From NCBI GenBank assembly GCA_947501475.1, contig CANMWA010000005.1, positions 281,864 through 345,863 of the forward strand: a DNA stretch of 64,000 bases, in the 5' to 3' direction. Below, piece after piece: positions 8,394-16,842 of this stretch. The notes beneath the pieces are model-generated. The model was given only the letters and a program-made list of their open reading frames with translations, did no database searches and had not been told where the DNA came from. Position 1 is the first letter of the stretch. Each line of letters begins with the position of its first letter. The DNA comes from an uncultured Aquimarina sp. Its GTDB lineage: Bacteria > Bacteroidota > Bacteroidia > Flavobacteriales > Flavobacteriaceae. The position numbers and the translations under genes are program-made.

Positions 8394-9200
8394 TCACTTT
8401 TTAATTATAAGCCGTTTAAGGCTTTTGGATACTTGCTTATATAAGGGAATTATTTTTTCTCCAATATCATATTTATATTCTCCAATTATATTACTAAACT
8501 GTTGGGCTACAAAATTGAATGATATTTGATCATTGATCCCACATTCATAAATGTTTTTTTTCCAGGTTTCTTGAATGTTTTTGGTTTCTGGGTGTTTCAG
8601 GTTATGAATAATATAACCACATTGATAATGCATATCATGTTTTGAAGAAAACCCTTTGTCAATATTATTATTAATATATGTAGTATATTGATCTTTTTCT
8701 CTAACATATCTTTCTTGATACATTGATTCATCGTACTCTTTTGCAATGTTTGCCACAAAAGGATGTTTATGTAGCATCATAGCCAGATTTGTATTCCACT
8801 CTGCAATTGTTTTTATAGATCCTTCTACATTAACATCAAATTTGTTGTCAAACCAAACAACATAATCATAAGTATTAGGTAAGAATTGCTGAGGATGTAC
8901 TTTTAACGGTTTACAGGCCATGGTATAAAACCTTTCTCTGTCGATCTCATCTAATTTTGATAGATCCTCCATTTTATATTTTTTGAGAGGATTGTCAAGA
9001 GTTAATTCTGACATTAAATTCATTGTATCCTCAATAAATATTGGAACCCACTGTTTTTTTTTTAATTTCTTAAATACTCTTTTGTTATTAGTTATATAGT
9101 ATCCATCATATTGAGGTGGTTTTTTTGGAATTTTTGCTTTTGCTTTTGGACCGATATATCCAGTTACAAATGCAATATTTGGAAAATTAGAAACATCCAT
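8394..9200 (-). CDS. Probable glycosyltransferase, DUF616/TOD1-like
   Basis: A 268-residue soluble protein without a signal peptide. The layout is like DUF616 (TOD1/MUCI70-type) proteins: an N-terminal FVTGYIGPKAKAK strand, then 'YDGYYITNN', 'KKKQWVPIFIED', and a central YDYVVWFDNKFDVN block in which the acidic D-x-K/N-x-D pattern resembles a metal/nucleotide-sugar site. MLHKHPFVANIAKEYDE resembles the 'HP.R.CVY.EA' block of that family. I call it a glycosyltransferase from these patterns and from its place between GT4 and GT2 genes. A structural search would settle it. Confidence 0.6.
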   Translation of the reverse strand: MDVSNFPNIAFVTGYIGPKAKAKIPKKPPQYDGYYITNNKRVFKKLKKKQWVPIFIEDTMNLMSELTLDNPLKKYKMEDLSKLDEIDRERFYTMACKPLKVHPQQFLPNTYDYVVWFDNKFDVNVEGSIKTIAEWNTNLAMMLHKHPFVANIAKEYDESMYQERYVREKDQYTTYINNNIDKGFSSKHDMHYQCGYIIHNLKHPETKNIQETWKKNIYECGINDQISFNFVAQQFSNIIGEYKYDIGEKIIPLYKQVSKSLKRLIIKK

Positions 9201-9288
9201 TTTTTTTACTTTTTATGGCTTAGTAGTTTTGTTGATTATATGTGTAATCTATTTACTTCTTACCGAGCAATTATGAACTGTATTTAGA

Positions 9289-10218
9289 TCAAATTACTGA
9301 TTTGATTTCTTGTTTATGTTTTATAGACCTGGTTAAAGGGGCTTGTAAAAATAGAGTATACCATAAAGGCCAATATTTGGGTTTAATAATGCTAATAAAG
9401 AAATATCGAATCTGTAAGTATGTCAATAAAATATAAAACGGAATAATCCCATAATGTTTTTTTAGTACATAAAGTAAAGAAATCTTTAGCTCTGTTTTTA
9501 TAATTACCGAATGATTTGTACTCGCACCATGATAGTGTATATATTTGGTATCAGGAACTAGATAGGCGGTTTTGTTAATTTTTGTAAGACGTTTACAGAT
9601 GTCTGTTTCTTCATAATAGAGGAAAATATTAGTATCAAAACCTCCAACTTGATTAAAATCTTCTGCTCTAAAAAATATAAAGCTACCAGCTACAAATTGT
9701 ATTTTTTGTGGACTTGAATAAAAACTCTTCCGGTTAGGGTATTTTTTAGGATTTATGAGTTGTAAAAATTTTCTTCCTAAAAGCTCCTTGCCTAAAGATG
9801 CATAATGATCAAAAGCAGGTAGTAAATCTCTATTCTCGGTAAGAGATTGAGGTCCACAAACACCAACATCCGGCCTTTCATCCATAAAACTTTTTAAAGA
9901 TAAAAGACAATCACTTTCTAAAATAGTATCATTATTTATAAATGCTAAGTAATTACCTTTTGCTTTTTGTACTCCTATCATATTACCACCGCCAAAACCT
10001 GTATTAATATTACTTCGTATTAATTCTATTGGGATATTAGATTCGATAGAATTTATATACGTTTGTAGCGTTTTAAAACTTGCTTTTTCTGAAGCATTGT
10101 CTACCACAATATATTGACATGATAATTGAGAAGAAGTATGTTCTACAATTGATTTTATACAGTTTATAGTATACTCAGATGAATTGTAATTAATAATTAT
10201 AATCGAAATATCGAACAT
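9289..10218 (-). CDS. GT2-family glycosyltransferase
   Basis: A 309-residue GT-A glycosyltransferase. It opens with ISIIIINYNSSEYTINCIKS, and the nucleotide-sugar domain follows with VDNAS, NTGFGGGNMIGVQKAKG and the acidic metal-binding triplet in FINNDTILE. GGFDTNIFLYYEETDICKR is the acceptor/catalytic block usual for rhamnosyltransferase-like GT2 enzymes. The C-terminus (IPFYILLTYLQIRYFFISII) is hydrophobic and probably anchors the enzyme at the inner membrane. The sugar is not predictable. Its place in the cluster suggests O-antigen or core extension. Confidence 0.88.
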   Translation of the reverse strand: MFDISIIIINYNSSEYTINCIKSIVEHTSSQLSCQYIVVDNASEKASFKTLQTYINSIESNIPIELIRSNINTGFGGGNMIGVQKAKGNYLAFINNDTILESDCLLSLKSFMDERPDVGVCGPQSLTENRDLLPAFDHYASLGKELLGRKFLQLINPKKYPNRKSFYSSPQKIQFVAGSFIFFRAEDFNQVGGFDTNIFLYYEETDICKRLTKINKTAYLVPDTKYIHYHGASTNHSVIIKTELKISLLYVLKKHYGIIPFYILLTYLQIRYFFISIIKPKYWPLWYTLFLQAPLTRSIKHKQEIKSVI

Positions 10219-10300
10219 AGTTGTTTTTTTAAAGATAATGTTTCACAGACATTACATCATTTTTGCAATAATTACTGCTATTAATATATAATATTGCTTT

Positions 10301-11161
10301 TTATGGATTTTTTTCTAGAATTAAATGTTGAAATTTATCTTGATTTTCTGCAAGAGTTTTTTGTAAATAATTCGGGTAGTTATGATCGATTTCTTGTATT
10401 TCAAACTCTGACCCATCATTAAAGAGATCAATACCATTTTTTAATTTATGCTTAATGTCATCAATGTCTTTGTATTCTGGGAGATTAAATTCTGTATGAG
10501 CAAAAGCTTCAAGTTTTTCAATAATTTTTTGCGCTCCTCCCAAATAACTAAAATGCCACCCTGCATTAGGTATTATTTTATACTTAACCCTTTTTCTTCT
10601 TTTTGTTGCTTTATCCCTTGTTTTTTGAGGTGTAGTAAGCTTATGATACGGCAAGATTACCGTTCCGTGCCAAATGCCATTTTCTTTAGCATCCTCTCTT
10701 GATATTTTACCATTTCTGTCATAAATAATTCTATTATTTAGATAGTAGTATGAAACATGTTGCCGAAGTATTAAAATCTCTTTGAGAGAATTTGCGTAAG
10801 TGCTAATGATTTCTGTATTAGGGATTTCATCTACATCAGATATCATAATGGTATCATCAGGATTACAATTTTTTAACCCTTGAGCAATTTGGTTTCTTTG
10901 ATGAAACTCCATTTTCCAGGAAGAAAAAGGATTGAAAACAGGAACGAATTTTGGGTGTTTTGTTACTTCAACATGAATTATTTTATCCAAAAAAGGAGCA
11001 AAACGCTTCTTGTTTTCTTTAAAGTATAAAGGTTTTTGATTGTTTTGAAAAGTTCTATCTGACTCTACTATTACGAATTTGTCTACATGATTAGATAACT
11101 CATTTAATCTAATTTCTAGTAAATCTAATTCGTTAAAGAATGTAAAACAATCATATATCAT
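10301..11161 (-). CDS. GT17-family N-acetylglucosaminyltransferase-like protein
   Basis: A 286-residue protein with the signature of glycosyltransferase family 17: MIYDCFTFFNELDLLEIRLN, then VDKFVIVESDRTFQ, and the DTIMISDVDEIPN block, which carries the DxDE metal site. The family is named for animal beta-1,4-mannosyl-glycoprotein GlcNAc-transferases, but bacterial members occur in surface polysaccharide loci. The activity here is inferred. The frame is open 10 codons further to 11191 (TTG), but a -7 element covers that start, so I use the ATG at 11161, which begins the conserved domain. Confidence 0.85.
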   Translation of the reverse strand: MIYDCFTFFNELDLLEIRLNELSNHVDKFVIVESDRTFQNNQKPLYFKENKKRFAPFLDKIIHVEVTKHPKFVPVFNPFSSWKMEFHQRNQIAQGLKNCNPDDTIMISDVDEIPNTEIISTYANSLKEILILRQHVSYYYLNNRIIYDRNGKISREDAKENGIWHGTVILPYHKLTTPQKTRDKATKRRKRVKYKIIPNAGWHFSYLGGAQKIIEKLEAFAHTEFNLPEYKDIDDIKHKLKNGIDLFNDGSEFEIQEIDHNYPNYLQKTLAENQDKFQHLILEKNP

Positions 11162-11188
11162 AAATAAAGAGTTGAGGTTTTTCTGCTG

Positions 11189-11196
11189 CAAAATTA
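11189..11196 (-). promoter_or_regulatory. -7 promoter element for the leftward glycosyltransferase genes
   Basis: The minus strand reads TAATTTTG, an exact TAnnTTTG match 28 bases upstream of the GT17 ATG, with a TTG (11212-11214) 15 bases further upstream. It probably drives the GT17, GT2, DUF616-like and GT4 genes. Confidence 0.6.
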
Positions 11197-11274
11197 ACTT
11201 TTTATAAATAACAAGGAACTTTAAGAAGATAAAAAAATACTAATTACCTACCTTTGTTCATTATTTTTTGCAAT

Positions 11275-12057
11275 ATGCCAAACCAATTTAAGATACACTC
11301 ATCACATATAGCTTTTAAAGCTGATGTAAAACAAGCTATAGATGATTTTGACACCTACAAAGAGATCCTTGGGGCTGCAGAACGAAATGTTATAAAAATC
11401 ATTGAAATAAATGGTGTAAAGTGTACTATAAAATCTTTTAAGGTTCCTAATTTTATTAATCAGGTAGCTTATCGTTTTTTTAGAAAATCAAAAGCAGAAC
11501 GATCTTATAATTATGCTAATAAATTATTAGAATTAGAGATTAAAACTCCTGCTCCTATTGCGTATGATTTGAATACAACTCTTTTTTTGTTTAAAAAAAG
11601 CTATTATGTAAGTGAATTATTAGCGTATAACTTAACGTATCGCGAATTAGTACATGAGCCAGATTATCCTGATCATGAAAATATCTTAAGAGCGTTTACA
11701 AGATTTACTTACGATTTGCATCAAAAAGGAGTATTGTTCTTAGACCATTCTCCTGGAAATACTTTAATTGTAAAAACAAGTTCAGGCTATGATTTCTATT
11801 TGGTAGACCTTAATAGAATGCAGTTTAAGGATATGGATATGGATGCTCGTATTCAGAACTTTGCACGATTAACTCCTAAAAAAGAAATGGTTGAGATAAT
11901 GGCAAATGAATATGCAAAACTAACGGGAGAGCATGAACCCATGATTTTTGAAAAAATGTGGGGATTGACCGAAGCTTTTCAAAAGAAATATCACGGTAAA
12001 ATTGCTTTGAAAAGAAAAATTTTCTTTTGGCGTAAAAAATATAAAAATATAGAGTAA
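11275..12057 (+). CDS. Kdo/LPS-core kinase-like protein (InaA/KdkA type)
   Basis: A 260-residue protein of the lipopolysaccharide kinase family, related to Kdo kinase KdkA and WaaP. It has a protein-kinase-like fold: 'IKSFKVPNFINQVAY' with a lysine in the ATP lobe, then YDLHQKGVLFLDHSPGNTLI, the HxxGxxxxDxxxxN catalytic-loop form with Asp and Asn in place, and YLVDLNRMQF with the metal-binding Asp. It should phosphorylate a core sugar, most likely Kdo. The frame is open 7 codons upstream to 11254, but the ATG at 11275 (MPNQFKIHSS) starts the domain. It runs opposite to the flanking glycosyltransferase genes, and its stop is three bases from that of the convergent GT2 gene. Confidence 0.85.
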   Translation: MPNQFKIHSSHIAFKADVKQAIDDFDTYKEILGAAERNVIKIIEINGVKCTIKSFKVPNFINQVAYRFFRKSKAERSYNYANKLLELEIKTPAPIAYDLNTTLFLFKKSYYVSELLAYNLTYRELVHEPDYPDHENILRAFTRFTYDLHQKGVLFLDHSPGNTLIVKTSSGYDFYLVDLNRMQFKDMDMDARIQNFARLTPKKEMVEIMANEYAKLTGEHEPMIFEKMWGLTEAFQKKYHGKIALKRKIFFWRKKYKNIE

Positions 12058-12060
12058 GTC

Positions 12061-12840
12061 TTATTTTCTATTTCGTCGAAGCAACCATAACTTTACATAC
12101 CTCATAAAAACAGCATATCCTTGTACATAGCCTATTACTAACCCTGGAATACCATCTCTAAATCCACTTTGTATAACATAGTGCTTAAAAAAGCCCCAAA
12201 AAGGTTTAAAGATAAAATGATATGGCGTAATTTTTCCGGTTTTTTTATCATAATCTTCAGATTGCCAAGTAGCATACTTATTTAATTTATTGATGTATGC
12301 ATCAAAAGTAGTATAGGTATTATGATAAAACTTATTTTTTAATATTCCGACTTTACCATCAGTCACTATTTCTTCATGTACATGTCTATCATCATACTTG
12401 CATTTATCTCGATGAAACAAACGAATCACTTTATCATTTCGCCATCCACTATAGTGTATTCTTTCTCCCATAAAGTGATTCATGCGTTTTATCCAATAGG
12501 CAACAAAATCATCTTTTCCTGGGTTTTTAAGAATTTCTAAAATCTCATTTTTAAGTTCTGGAGTTACCCTTTCATCTGCATCGACTAATAATATCCATTG
12601 GTAATTAGCTTGGGGTATTGCCCAATTTTTCTGAAAAGAAGGATAGTCAAACTCTCTTTGTATAATAAAATCAGTGTACTCTTTTGCAATTTCTACAGTT
12701 CGATCGGTGCTAAAAGAATCTACAACCATAATTTCATCGGCAAAAGAAACAGATTCTAGTACTTCTCTCATGTTATGTTCTTCGTTATAACACGGTATAA
12801 TTGCAGTTACTTTTTCTTTATGTTGAGTTTGCTTTTTTAT
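12061..12840 (-). CDS. WaaE/KdtX-like GT2 glycosyltransferase with a non-ATG start
   Basis: A GT2 enzyme similar to the WaaE/KdtX LPS-core beta-glucosyltransferases. The C-terminal block (YWIKRMNHFMGERIHYSGW, DDRHVHEEI) and the DADERVTPELK metal motif are typical. The first ATG (12771) falls inside the catalytic domain. In frame upstream are 23 codons giving KEKVTAIIPCYNEEHN, the invariant first GT2 strand, so translation must begin earlier. Between the in-frame TAA (about 12857-12859) and that motif there is no ATG, GTG or TTG. ATA at 12840 (then Lys-Lys) or ATT at 12843/12846 are the only plausible starts. I use 12840, giving 259 residues. A mutated start or a base error is also possible. 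Convergent with the Kdo-kinase-like gene and downstream of the GT9 gene. Confidence 0.8.
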   Translation of the reverse strand: MKKQTQHKEKVTAIIPCYNEEHNMREVLESVSFADEIMVVDSFSTDRTVEIAKEYTDFIIQREFDYPSFQKNWAIPQANYQWILLVDADERVTPELKNEILEILKNPGKDDFVAYWIKRMNHFMGERIHYSGWRNDKVIRLFHRDKCKYDDRHVHEEIVTDGKVGILKNKFYHNTYTTFDAYINKLNKYATWQSEDYDKKTGKITPYHFIFKPFWGFFKHYVIQSGFRDGIPGLVIGYVQGYAVFMRYVKLWLLRRNRK

Positions 12841-12863
12841 AATAATTTGGTTTTAAATGTAGA

Positions 12864-13925
12864 TTACAAGTTTTTGTGTAAAAATTCTCGTAATGTATCA
12901 ATGAATAGTTCAGGTTTTAAGTTAGGATATAATGTTAAAGATTCTTTTTTAAGCTCTTTAGAGTTTTTATTTTTGAAAAAAGAAGGCGAGTAATCTGATA
13001 AATGAACAGATACTTGTCTCTCTCCATCTTCAAACATATTCCAGTTGTTTTTAATTATCCAGGGAGAAAAAATTGTAAAAGAAGGTATTTCTAATGCCTT
13101 AGCCATATTTACTGCCCCTCCTTCATTACCTATCAAAGCATCACAATGATAAAGAATAGCAATGAATCCCCTAAGACTTTTTGCAAATACATCAAAATGT
13201 ATATGCTTTTGAGTTTTGTAATTTGTTAAATTATAAATAGTACGAGCATCTTTTTCCTGACTTGGGATATAATTAAAAAGAATATTGGCCCCTGTAGTCG
13301 TTACAACTTCATCAATTACTTTTGCCATATATTCAAAAGGTAGTGTTTTTATCATTTCACTTCCTAAAACACTAATCATTATTAATGGTTTTTGTGAAGT
13401 TATTCCATTAGATTGTAAAAATTCTTTTGCTTTATCTTTTTCTTCTTCAGTCAAGAATATTTTTGGTTTTATGATTTCAGAAGTAATTCTGTTTTCAGGA
13501 AAAACCAATCGTAATCTGTTCTCTATTGCAATACTTGCATTAGTAATAGGTTCTTGTGCTCTATGAATAATTTGGTTATATAAAAATTGAGAGTACCATT
13601 TGTAAAATGATATTCTTTTTGGAGCTCCAGAAAATAAAGTTATAAGGTTACTTTCCAACTTTCCATATGCATCAATAACGAGATCATATTTTGATCGCCT
13701 TATTTGTTTTAAAAAACGGTAAAATGCAACTTTGTTTTCCTTGTTAATATTCTTAAATTCTATAATAGAATCAAAGAAGGGATTTTCTGTTACTACTGGT
13801 TTTGTATTAGAGTTTATTAAATAATCAATAGTAGCATCGGGGTATTCTTTGCGTAATGCTTCACAAATAACTGTACTAGTAAGTACATCACCAATCATTT
13901 TTTGTTGAATAACTAAAATTTTCAT
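12864..13925 (-). CDS. GT9-family heptosyltransferase-like enzyme
   Basis: A 353-residue glycosyltransferase family 9 protein, the family of ADP-heptose:LPS heptosyltransferases. The N-terminus MKILVIQQKMIGDVLTSTVI and the middle strand YDLVIDAYGKLESNL match the acceptor domain. The C-terminal GNEGGAVNMAKALEIPSFTI block is the donor-site signature (GxDxG/GNEGG ... A.. ..P). It should transfer heptose or a related sugar to the inner LPS core at the inner membrane. It begins at an ATG 60 bases downstream of the dapD stop, after a hairpin, and 17-24 bases before the WaaE-like gene, with which it probably forms an operon. Confidence 0.87.
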   Translation of the reverse strand: MKILVIQQKMIGDVLTSTVICEALRKEYPDATIDYLINSNTKPVVTENPFFDSIIEFKNINKENKVAFYRFLKQIRRSKYDLVIDAYGKLESNLITLFSGAPKRISFYKWYSQFLYNQIIHRAQEPITNASIAIENRLRLVFPENRITSEIIKPKIFLTEEEKDKAKEFLQSNGITSQKPLIMISVLGSEMIKTLPFEYMAKVIDEVVTTTGANILFNYIPSQEKDARTIYNLTNYKTQKHIHFDVFAKSLRGFIAILYHCDALIGNEGGAVNMAKALEIPSFTIFSPWIIKNNWNMFEDGERQVSVHLSDYSPSFFKNKNSKELKKESLTLYPNLKPELFIDTLREFLHKNL

Positions 13926-13946
13926 CTACTGTTGATCAAAATAATT

Positions 13947-13973
13947 GAGCTTGTCTCAATAAAAGACAAGCTC
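13947..13973. terminator. Hairpin terminator after dapD
   Basis: A 10-bp stem GAGCTTGTCT / AGACAAGCTC with a 7-base loop. On the minus strand it follows the dapD stop and is followed by a weak T-rich stretch, so termination before the GT9 gene may be partial. Confidence 0.7.
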
Positions 13974-13992
13974 ATAGTTTTTTATATATTCT

Positions 13993-14808
13993 TTATACAG
14001 CCACATCGTATTCACGAAGAGCATCGTTTAAAGAAGTTTTTTTATCAGTACTTTCTTTACGTTTACCAATAATTAATGCACAAGGAACATTATAGGCTCC
14101 TGCAGCAAATTTTTTAGTGTAACTTCCTGGTATTACAACCGATCCTGCTGGGACCAAACCTTTTCTTTCTACAGGGGTGTCTCCTGTAACATCAATAATT
14201 TTTGTAGATGCAGTAAGTACTACATTAGCACCAAGAACGGCTTCTTTTTCTACGCGTACACCTTCTACAACAATACAGCGAGATCCAATAAAAGCATTAT
14301 CTTCTATTATTACAGGAGCTGCTTGTAAAGGTTCTAATACGCCGCCTATTCCTACACCGCCACTTAAATGTACATTTTTACCTATTTGTGCACAACTTCC
14401 TACAGTAGCCCATGTATCTACCATGGTGCCTTGATCTACATAAGCTCCAATATTAACATAACTAGGCATAAGTATAGTACCTGGAGAAATATAGGCCCCA
14501 TGGCGAGCTACGGCATTAGGTACAACTCTAATTCCTTTGGCTTCATAACCTCTTTTTAATGGAATTTTGTCATGGTACTCAAAAATGCCAGCTTCTAATG
14601 TTTCCATTTTCTGAATAGGAAAATATAGTACAACTCCTTTTTTTACCCATTCGTTTACCTGCCATCCTCCTTCAGTAGGTTCTGCTACCCTTAGTTCACC
14701 GGCATCTAATAGGTTGATAACCTCTCGTATAGCACTTTGCGTGTTTGATTCTTTTAAAAGCTCTCTATTTTCCCAAGCTTTTTCTATGGTTTCTTTTAGT
14801 TGGTTCAT
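13993..14808 (-). CDS. dapD: 2,3,4,5-tetrahydropyridine-2,6-dicarboxylate N-succinyltransferase
   Basis: A 271-residue left-handed beta-helix acyltransferase of the succinylase branch of lysine and diaminopimelate synthesis. It uses succinyl-CoA to make N-succinyl-2-amino-6-ketopimelate in the cytoplasm. The hexapeptide-repeat core is clear: GTILMPSYVNIGAYVDQGT, GGVGIGGVLEPLQ, DNAFIGSRCIVVEGVRV and KEAVLGANVVLTAST. The N-terminal helical domain (LKETIEKAWENRELL) is also typical, and the length matches the family. It is divergent from ruvX and followed by a hairpin. In flavobacteria, diaminopimelate is also needed for peptidoglycan. Confidence 0.96.
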   Translation of the reverse strand: MNQLKETIEKAWENRELLKESNTQSAIREVINLLDAGELRVAEPTEGGWQVNEWVKKGVVLYFPIQKMETLEAGIFEYHDKIPLKRGYEAKGIRVVPNAVARHGAYISPGTILMPSYVNIGAYVDQGTMVDTWATVGSCAQIGKNVHLSGGVGIGGVLEPLQAAPVIIEDNAFIGSRCIVVEGVRVEKEAVLGANVVLTASTKIIDVTGDTPVERKGLVPAGSVVIPGSYTKKFAAGAYNVPCALIIGKRKESTDKKTSLNDALREYDVAV

Positions 14809-14916
14809 TGATTAAAAAAATTTTGGTAAAGATAATAGCTTAGTTCGAAAAAAGTACGGATTAACCATATTTTAGGAAACCATTAATAAATAGAATGTTT
14901 ATTTAGTTTAATATCA

Positions 14917-14924
14917 TATTTTTG
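14917..14924 (+). promoter_or_regulatory. -7 promoter element for ruvX
   Basis: TATTTTTG is an exact TAnnTTTG match ending 12 bases before the ATG at 14937. Transcription would begin only about 5-8 bases before the start codon. Confidence 0.65.
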
Positions 14925-14936
14925 CACAAAAAAATA

Positions 14937-15347
14937 ATGGCAAGAATTTTGGCAATAGATTATGGAGGAAAGCGATGTGGGATTGCTGTAACAGACGAAT
15001 CCCAGATCATTGCTTCGGGCTTAACTACGGTAGACACAAAAGATCTATTGCCATGGTTAAAGGATTATGTGTCAAAAGAAGAAATAGAGCTTTTTATAGT
15101 AGGTGAACCTAAAAGGTTACACGGAGAGCCTTCAGAAAGTGAAAAACTAATCCAACCATTTTTAGGAAAATTAAATAAAATGCTCCCTGATATTCCTGTA
15201 AAAAGAATTGATGAGCGTTTTACTTCTAAAATAGCTTTTAACACTATGATTGCTAGCGGGATTTCAAAAAAGAAACGAAGAAATAAAGCTTTAGTTGATC
15301 AAATTAGTGCCACTATAATATTGCAAGATTATCTTTATAATTTATAA
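14937..15347 (+). CDS. ruvX: Putative pre-16S rRNA nuclease / Holliday-junction resolvase-like YqgF
   Basis: A 136-residue protein of the YqgF/RuvX family with an RNase H fold. The first strand ARILAIDYGGKRCGIAVTDE carries the first catalytic Asp. IELFIVGEPKRLHGEPSE and RIDERFTSKIAF follow, and ALVDQISATIILQDYL holds the last catalytic Asp. Members process the 5' end of 16S rRNA precursor. A TTG at 14922 would add five codons but lies on the -7 promoter element, so the ATG at 14937 is the start. It is divergent from dapD and leads a plus-strand run that includes def. Confidence 0.92.
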   Translation: MARILAIDYGGKRCGIAVTDESQIIASGLTTVDTKDLLPWLKDYVSKEEIELFIVGEPKRLHGEPSESEKLIQPFLGKLNKMLPDIPVKRIDERFTSKIAFNTMIASGISKKKRRNKALVDQISATIILQDYLYNL

Positions 15348-15373
15348 TGAATGTTGATTAAGGAATAATTTTA

Positions 15374-15718
15374 ATGGATTTAAAGATAAGATCAAAGAAA
15401 TTTGCTCATTGTAGCGTTAAATTAGCAGTAAGTTTACCCAATACAAAATTAGGTAATTATATAGAGAAACAATTAATACGGTGTTCGACTTCAGTGGCTG
15501 CTAATTACAGGTCAGCTTGCTTAGCTCAAACAAAAAAAGGATTTATTTCAAAATTGAGTATTGTGATTGAAGAAGCAGATGAGAGTATTTTTTGGATAGA
15601 GTTTTTGAAAGATGAAAATTTGAAAATAGATAGTGAAACTGAACAGGTATTAAAAGAGGCAAAAGAATTAACTGCAATTTTTATTTCAAGCAGAATAACA
15701 GCGTCTAAAAACTTGTGA
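15374..15718 (+). CDS. Four-helix-bundle protein (23S rRNA intervening-sequence protein family)
   Basis: A 114-residue protein of the four-helix-bundle family first described from 23S rRNA intervening sequences and related to bAvd of diversity-generating retroelements. The signature is present: FAHCSVKLAVSLPNTKLGNY, then LIRCSTSVAANYRSACLAQT, then FISKLSIVIEEADESIFWIE, and a last helix with ELTAIFISSR. Function is unknown; known members form pentamers that can bind nucleic acid. No reverse transcriptase or variable repeat is nearby. It sits 26 bases after ruvX and 37 before def, splitting a pair often adjacent in flavobacteria (from memory). Confidence 0.88.
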   Translation: MDLKIRSKKFAHCSVKLAVSLPNTKLGNYIEKQLIRCSTSVAANYRSACLAQTKKGFISKLSIVIEEADESIFWIEFLKDENLKIDSETEQVLKEAKELTAIFISSRITASKNL

Positions 15719-15755
15719 TTATAAATTAATAAATAGAAAATATACATTATAAAAT

Positions 15756-16346
15756 ATGATATTTCCAATTGTAGCATACGGAGACCCGGTATTAAAGAAA
15801 AAAGCAAAGGAGATTAACCAAGATTATCCCAAGCTTGATGAACTACTTGAAAATATGTTCGAAACCATGTATGCTGCTCATGGAGTAGGATTGGCAGCAC
15901 CCCAGATAGGTCTTCCGATTCGTTTATTTTTGGTAGATGCAGAACCTTTTTCTGAAGATGATGAATTATTAGAAAAAGAAAAAAATCAGTTAAAAACCTT
16001 CAAAAAGGTATTTATTAATGCAACTATAATTGAAGAAACAGGAGAAGAATGGGCATTTACTGAAGGGTGTTTGAGTATTCCTGATATTCGTGAAGATGTT
16101 TTTCGTAATGAAACTATCAAAATTAATTATTTTGATGAAAATTTTGTAGAACATACCGAAGTGTATACAGGATTAGCTGCAAGAGTTATCCAGCATGAAT
16201 ACGACCATATAGAAGGAATTCTATTTACTGATAAACTATCCAGTTTAAAAAAACGTTTAATAAAAGGAAAATTGGTTAATATTTCTAAAGGAAAAGTTAA
16301 TGCTGATTATAGAATGCGGTTTCCATTAGCCAAAAAAGGAAGGTAA
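15756..16346 (+). CDS. def: Peptide deformylase
   Basis: A 196-residue iron/zinc hydrolase that removes the formyl group from new N-termini. All three family motifs are visible: GVGLAAPQ at residues 43-50, EGCLS at 103-107 with the metal-binding Cys105, and HEYDH at 147-151 with the two metal-binding histidines and the catalytic Glu148. The Bacteroidota-type insertion (EPFSEDDELLEKEKNQ) lies between the first two motifs. It starts at an ATG and is probably co-transcribed with ruvX and the four-helix-bundle gene. Confidence 0.96.
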   Translation: MIFPIVAYGDPVLKKKAKEINQDYPKLDELLENMFETMYAAHGVGLAAPQIGLPIRLFLVDAEPFSEDDELLEKEKNQLKTFKKVFINATIIEETGEEWAFTEGCLSIPDIREDVFRNETIKINYFDENFVEHTEVYTGLAARVIQHEYDHIEGILFTDKLSSLKKRLIKGKLVNISKGKVNADYRMRFPLAKKGR

Positions 16347-16419
16347 CTAATTTAAAGTAGGCAATGTTTGATTTTTTAAAACGAACTGTTGATATTTGCC
16401 AACTTTGAAAAGAATATAT

Positions 16420-16842
16420 ATGAGTTTAGATAAAATATTAGCAATTTCAGGAAAGCCTGGCTTATTCGAGTTAAAAACACAAACACGCAGCGGTTTTCTA
16501 GCAGAGTCTTTGATAGATGGTAAAAAACTATCGGTAAGTATTCAACATAATGTTAGTGTACTTAGTGAAATAGCAATTTATACATTTACCGAAGAAGTAC
16601 CATTAAGAGAAGTTTTTCAGAAAATTCAAGAAAAAGAGAATGGCGAACAGGCCATTAATCATAAAGAATCTAAAGATAAGTTAGCGGCTTATTTTTCTGA
16701 AGTGCTTCCAGATTATGATGAAGATAGAGTATATGCTAGTGATATTAAGAAAGTACTACAATGGTATAACATTTTACAATCCAAAGGATTTACAGATTTT
16801 TCAGAACCAGAAGAAAGTAAGGCTGCTGAAGAGGAGGAATAA
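16420..16842 (+). CDS. DUF5606 family protein
   Basis: A 140-residue protein of the Bacteroidota family DUF5606, recognisable from MSLDKILAISGKPGLFELKT at the N-terminus and VLPDYDEDRVYASDIKKVLQ in the second half. Function is unknown. In flavobacteria it usually follows def (from memory), and does so here with a 73-base gap. The frame is open upstream to a TTG at 16396, but the family starts at the MSLDK methionine, which I use. The C-terminus is a short acidic tail. Its stop lies inside a hairpin shared with the convergent gene. Confidence 0.85.
   Translation: MSLDKILAISGKPGLFELKTQTRSGFLAESLIDGKKLSVSIQHNVSVLSEIAIYTFTEEVPLREVFQKIQEKENGEQAINHKESKDKLAAYFSEVLPDYDEDRVYASDIKKVLQWYNILQSKGFTDFSEPEESKAAEEEE

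Noticed and set aside
15374..15718. Diversity-generating retroelement suggested by the bAvd-like protein
   Set aside because: No reverse transcriptase, template repeat or variable repeat is found nearby.
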